Shown here piece after piece: positions 62,505 through 63,417 of a stretch of DNA of 63,417 nt; the stretch's first letter is position 1; each line of letters opens with the position of its first letter. This DNA is from Prochlorococcus sp. AG-402-G22 (GTDB lineage: Bacteria > Cyanobacteriota > Cyanobacteriia > PCC-6307 > Cyanobiaceae): NCBI GenBank assembly GCA_003217035.1, contig QCHV01000009.1, positions 1 to 63,417 of the forward strand, in the 5' to 3' direction. Below the pieces are notes generated by a model, which saw only the letters and a program-made list of their open reading frames with translations, searched no databases and had not been told where the DNA came from. A program made the translations under genes and the position numbers.

Positions 62505-62572
62505 GAGTTATGTTCATTTTTTAAAAAATGCTATTTATATCTTGATAAAGCAATAGGTATTTATGCATATAT

Positions 62573-62604
62573 AAAGCCAAAAGTTTATGGGCTTTTGTTT
62601 TTTT
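62573..62604 (+). terminator. Orphan plus-strand terminator
   Basis: AAAGCC (62573-62578) pairs with GGCTTT (62590-62595), loop 11 bases, followed by TTTTGTTTTTTT. No plus-strand gene lies within 2.7 kb upstream, so it may end an antisense or small RNA across 62325-62570. Confidence 0.45.
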
Positions 62605-62652
62605 GAAGAGTTTTGAATGCTTCTTCTCTTAACTTAAGGTTTTCAGGTAAAA

Positions 62653-62775
62653 ATGAATAAATCGAATAAAAAAGTCATGACAGGCGTTTTTTTGCATGAG
62701 CTGCCAGAAAATCCTCAGTCAGAACACAAAAACGTTAGGAACAATATCTATATTTGGTTTTGCAGTCTCGAATGA
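62653..62775 (+). CDS. Possible small ORF (40 aa)
   Basis: ATG 62653 to TGA 62775 encodes a polar peptide (MNKSNKKVMTGVFLHELPEN, then PQSEHKNVRNNIYIWFCSLE). It has a weak purine-rich stretch upstream (CAGG). It is supported only by being open; no overlap or family match backs it. Confidence 0.25.
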   Translation: MNKSNKKVMTGVFLHELPENPQSEHKNVRNNIYIWFCSLE

Positions 62776-63320
62776 CTGTTTTTGAGAGAATTTACGTATC
62801 TTCTTATTTACCTAAGCACTTGCTAAAGCAACAGAGCTCTTCACTTGATTAGGATCTAAGGAATAGGAATTCTACGAAATTTGGCTGCTAAAACTTAAAA
62901 GACAGCACTTATCACAGGGATAACATGTCATGACGGTAGTTATCTTGACGAACTACTCCTGGCCAAGGGCTAAGAAATACATGGGGTTAGGCAACGGTCG
63001 TCTTCCTTTAATACATGGAAAATAGATCATCTGATCAATGATATTCACGTTGAAAATTCAAAGCTACCAAGAGTTTCTTTTCTTACTGCTAGCACTCTTA
63101 ATTCATTGTTTGGCAATTCTTTATGTGATTCTAGAGAACCATTACCAAGTCTAAATATGTTGTCCAGTTTTGGCACTCCTAATTCTCCAAAACCAGATTT
63201 AGGTTATCAAGCGTACTCATATACTTTGAAGGAAGTTATATTGCTTCGTAGTAGCAGATCAGAAAGGAAAACATTTGCTTCAAATATATTGACTTTCTTG
63301 TAGTATTTAGAATGCTTGTA

Positions 63321-63417
63321 TTACCAATTACCTAAATGTCCTCCAATATCAATTGCTTGTGATCCAGGTGTTTTAATTTTGCCGATAATACTCATTTCAG
63401 GCTCGTAGCCATAATTT
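63321..63417 (-). CDS. 3' end of an unidentified gene (partial)
   Basis: On the minus strand the frame is open from the window edge to TAA 63321, giving 31 residues: NYGYEPEMSIIGKIKTPGSQ then AIDIGGHLGNW. The alternation of charged and Gly-rich hydrophobic residues looks coding, and the other frames are interrupted. The family cannot be named from this fragment. Confidence 0.5.
   Translation of the reverse strand, partial: NYGYEPEMSIIGKIKTPGSQAIDIGGHLGNW

Larger units (their letters stand above)
62505..63320. other. Sparsely coding 816-base region
   Basis: Contains an orphan plus-strand terminator (62573-62604), a 40-residue open frame (62653-62775), a GC-richer stretch with short inverted repeats (about 62860-63000; GTAGTT/AACTAC at 62936-62941/62951-62956) and an open frame without ATG (62974-63303). 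No tRNA, rRNA or mobile-element trait was found. Confidence 0.5.

Noticed and set aside
62916-62924. AGGGATAAC, a string also found in domain V of 23S rRNA
   Set aside because: The identity is limited to nine bases. The flanking sequence does not follow any rRNA helix.
63106-63303. 65-codon plus-strand frame near the window end
   Set aside because: TTG start only, Ser/Leu-rich with no domain, and converging on a better-supported partial minus-strand gene. Kept only as part of the unexplained-region finding.
1-63417. Insertion sequences, prophage genes, CRISPR arrays, integrase or attachment sites
   Set aside because: I saw no transposase or integrase motif, no regularly spaced repeats and no tRNA-flanked junction. 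The window looks like vertically inherited chromosome, apart from single-gene cases such as prk.

Overview
The window reads as a chromosomal segment of a low-GC, low-light-type Prochlorococcus. The main evidence is a complete Pcb-family antenna protein (57632-58690), no phycobilisome genes in view, AT-rich coding sequence, and a marine picocyanobacterial set of Calvin-cycle, chlorophyll, LPS and iron-stress genes. The strain cannot be fixed from sequence reading alone. I see no insertion sequence, prophage, CRISPR array, rRNA or convincing tRNA. Gene density is very high, with many 4-70 base overlaps.

Layout. 1-6.8 kb: the end of a DevA/LolD-like ABC ATPase, a small basic protein, a family 2 glycosyltransferase, then rpsB-tsf-unknown-recG; rpsB has a leader with pseudoknot topology. 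7-14 kb: two M15 peptidases (VanX- and VanY-like) around ferredoxin-sulfite reductase, glyS and chlP. 14-19.3 kb: typA, a DUF309 protein, lptB, an LptF/G permease and ccsA. 19.3-26.3 kb is a carbon-flow block: rpe and glpX divergent across a palindrome-bearing spacer, then hemA, glgC, gnd and pgl. 26.4-32.9 kb: a CIA30-like protein with a problematic 5' end, ilvD, a UPRT-like protein with eroded substrate loops, a lumenal pentapeptide protein, a COG0523 metal GTPase, a zinc-finger mini-protein and purS-purQ. 33-49 kb is almost entirely minus strand: class II and class I aldolases side by side, an oxidoreductase, accD, a proteobacterial-type prk, leuB, lpxD, proB, yqeG, ruvX, several cyanobacterial unknowns and hisA. 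49-54.3 kb: an epimerase, pgsA, a 26-residue membrane peptide, a PPC-glutaredoxin fusion, a GNAT protein, an NAD(P)-binding protein and nth.

54.5-62.2 kb looks like an iron-stress island: a FutC/FbpC-like ATPase, ferritin behind a Fur-box-like site, a CRP/FNR-family regulator (IdiB-like by context), Pcb, a peroxiredoxin-like protein, a membrane-anchored TFIIB-type zinc ribbon, and an apparent operon of a Rieske (PaO/Lls1-like) oxygenase, a previously hidden 34-residue Trp-rich membrane peptide and an orphan ABC ATPase. A TGAGA-centred motif recurs in front of the regulator (two inverted copies five helical turns apart), pcb and ferritin. I propose it as the regulator's operator. This motif-linked module is the most promising novelty here.

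The last 1.3 kb is sparsely coding. It holds a 59-residue Cys-bearing protein, an orphan terminator on the opposite strand, an unexplained GC-richer structured stretch and the 3' end of an unidentified minus-strand gene.
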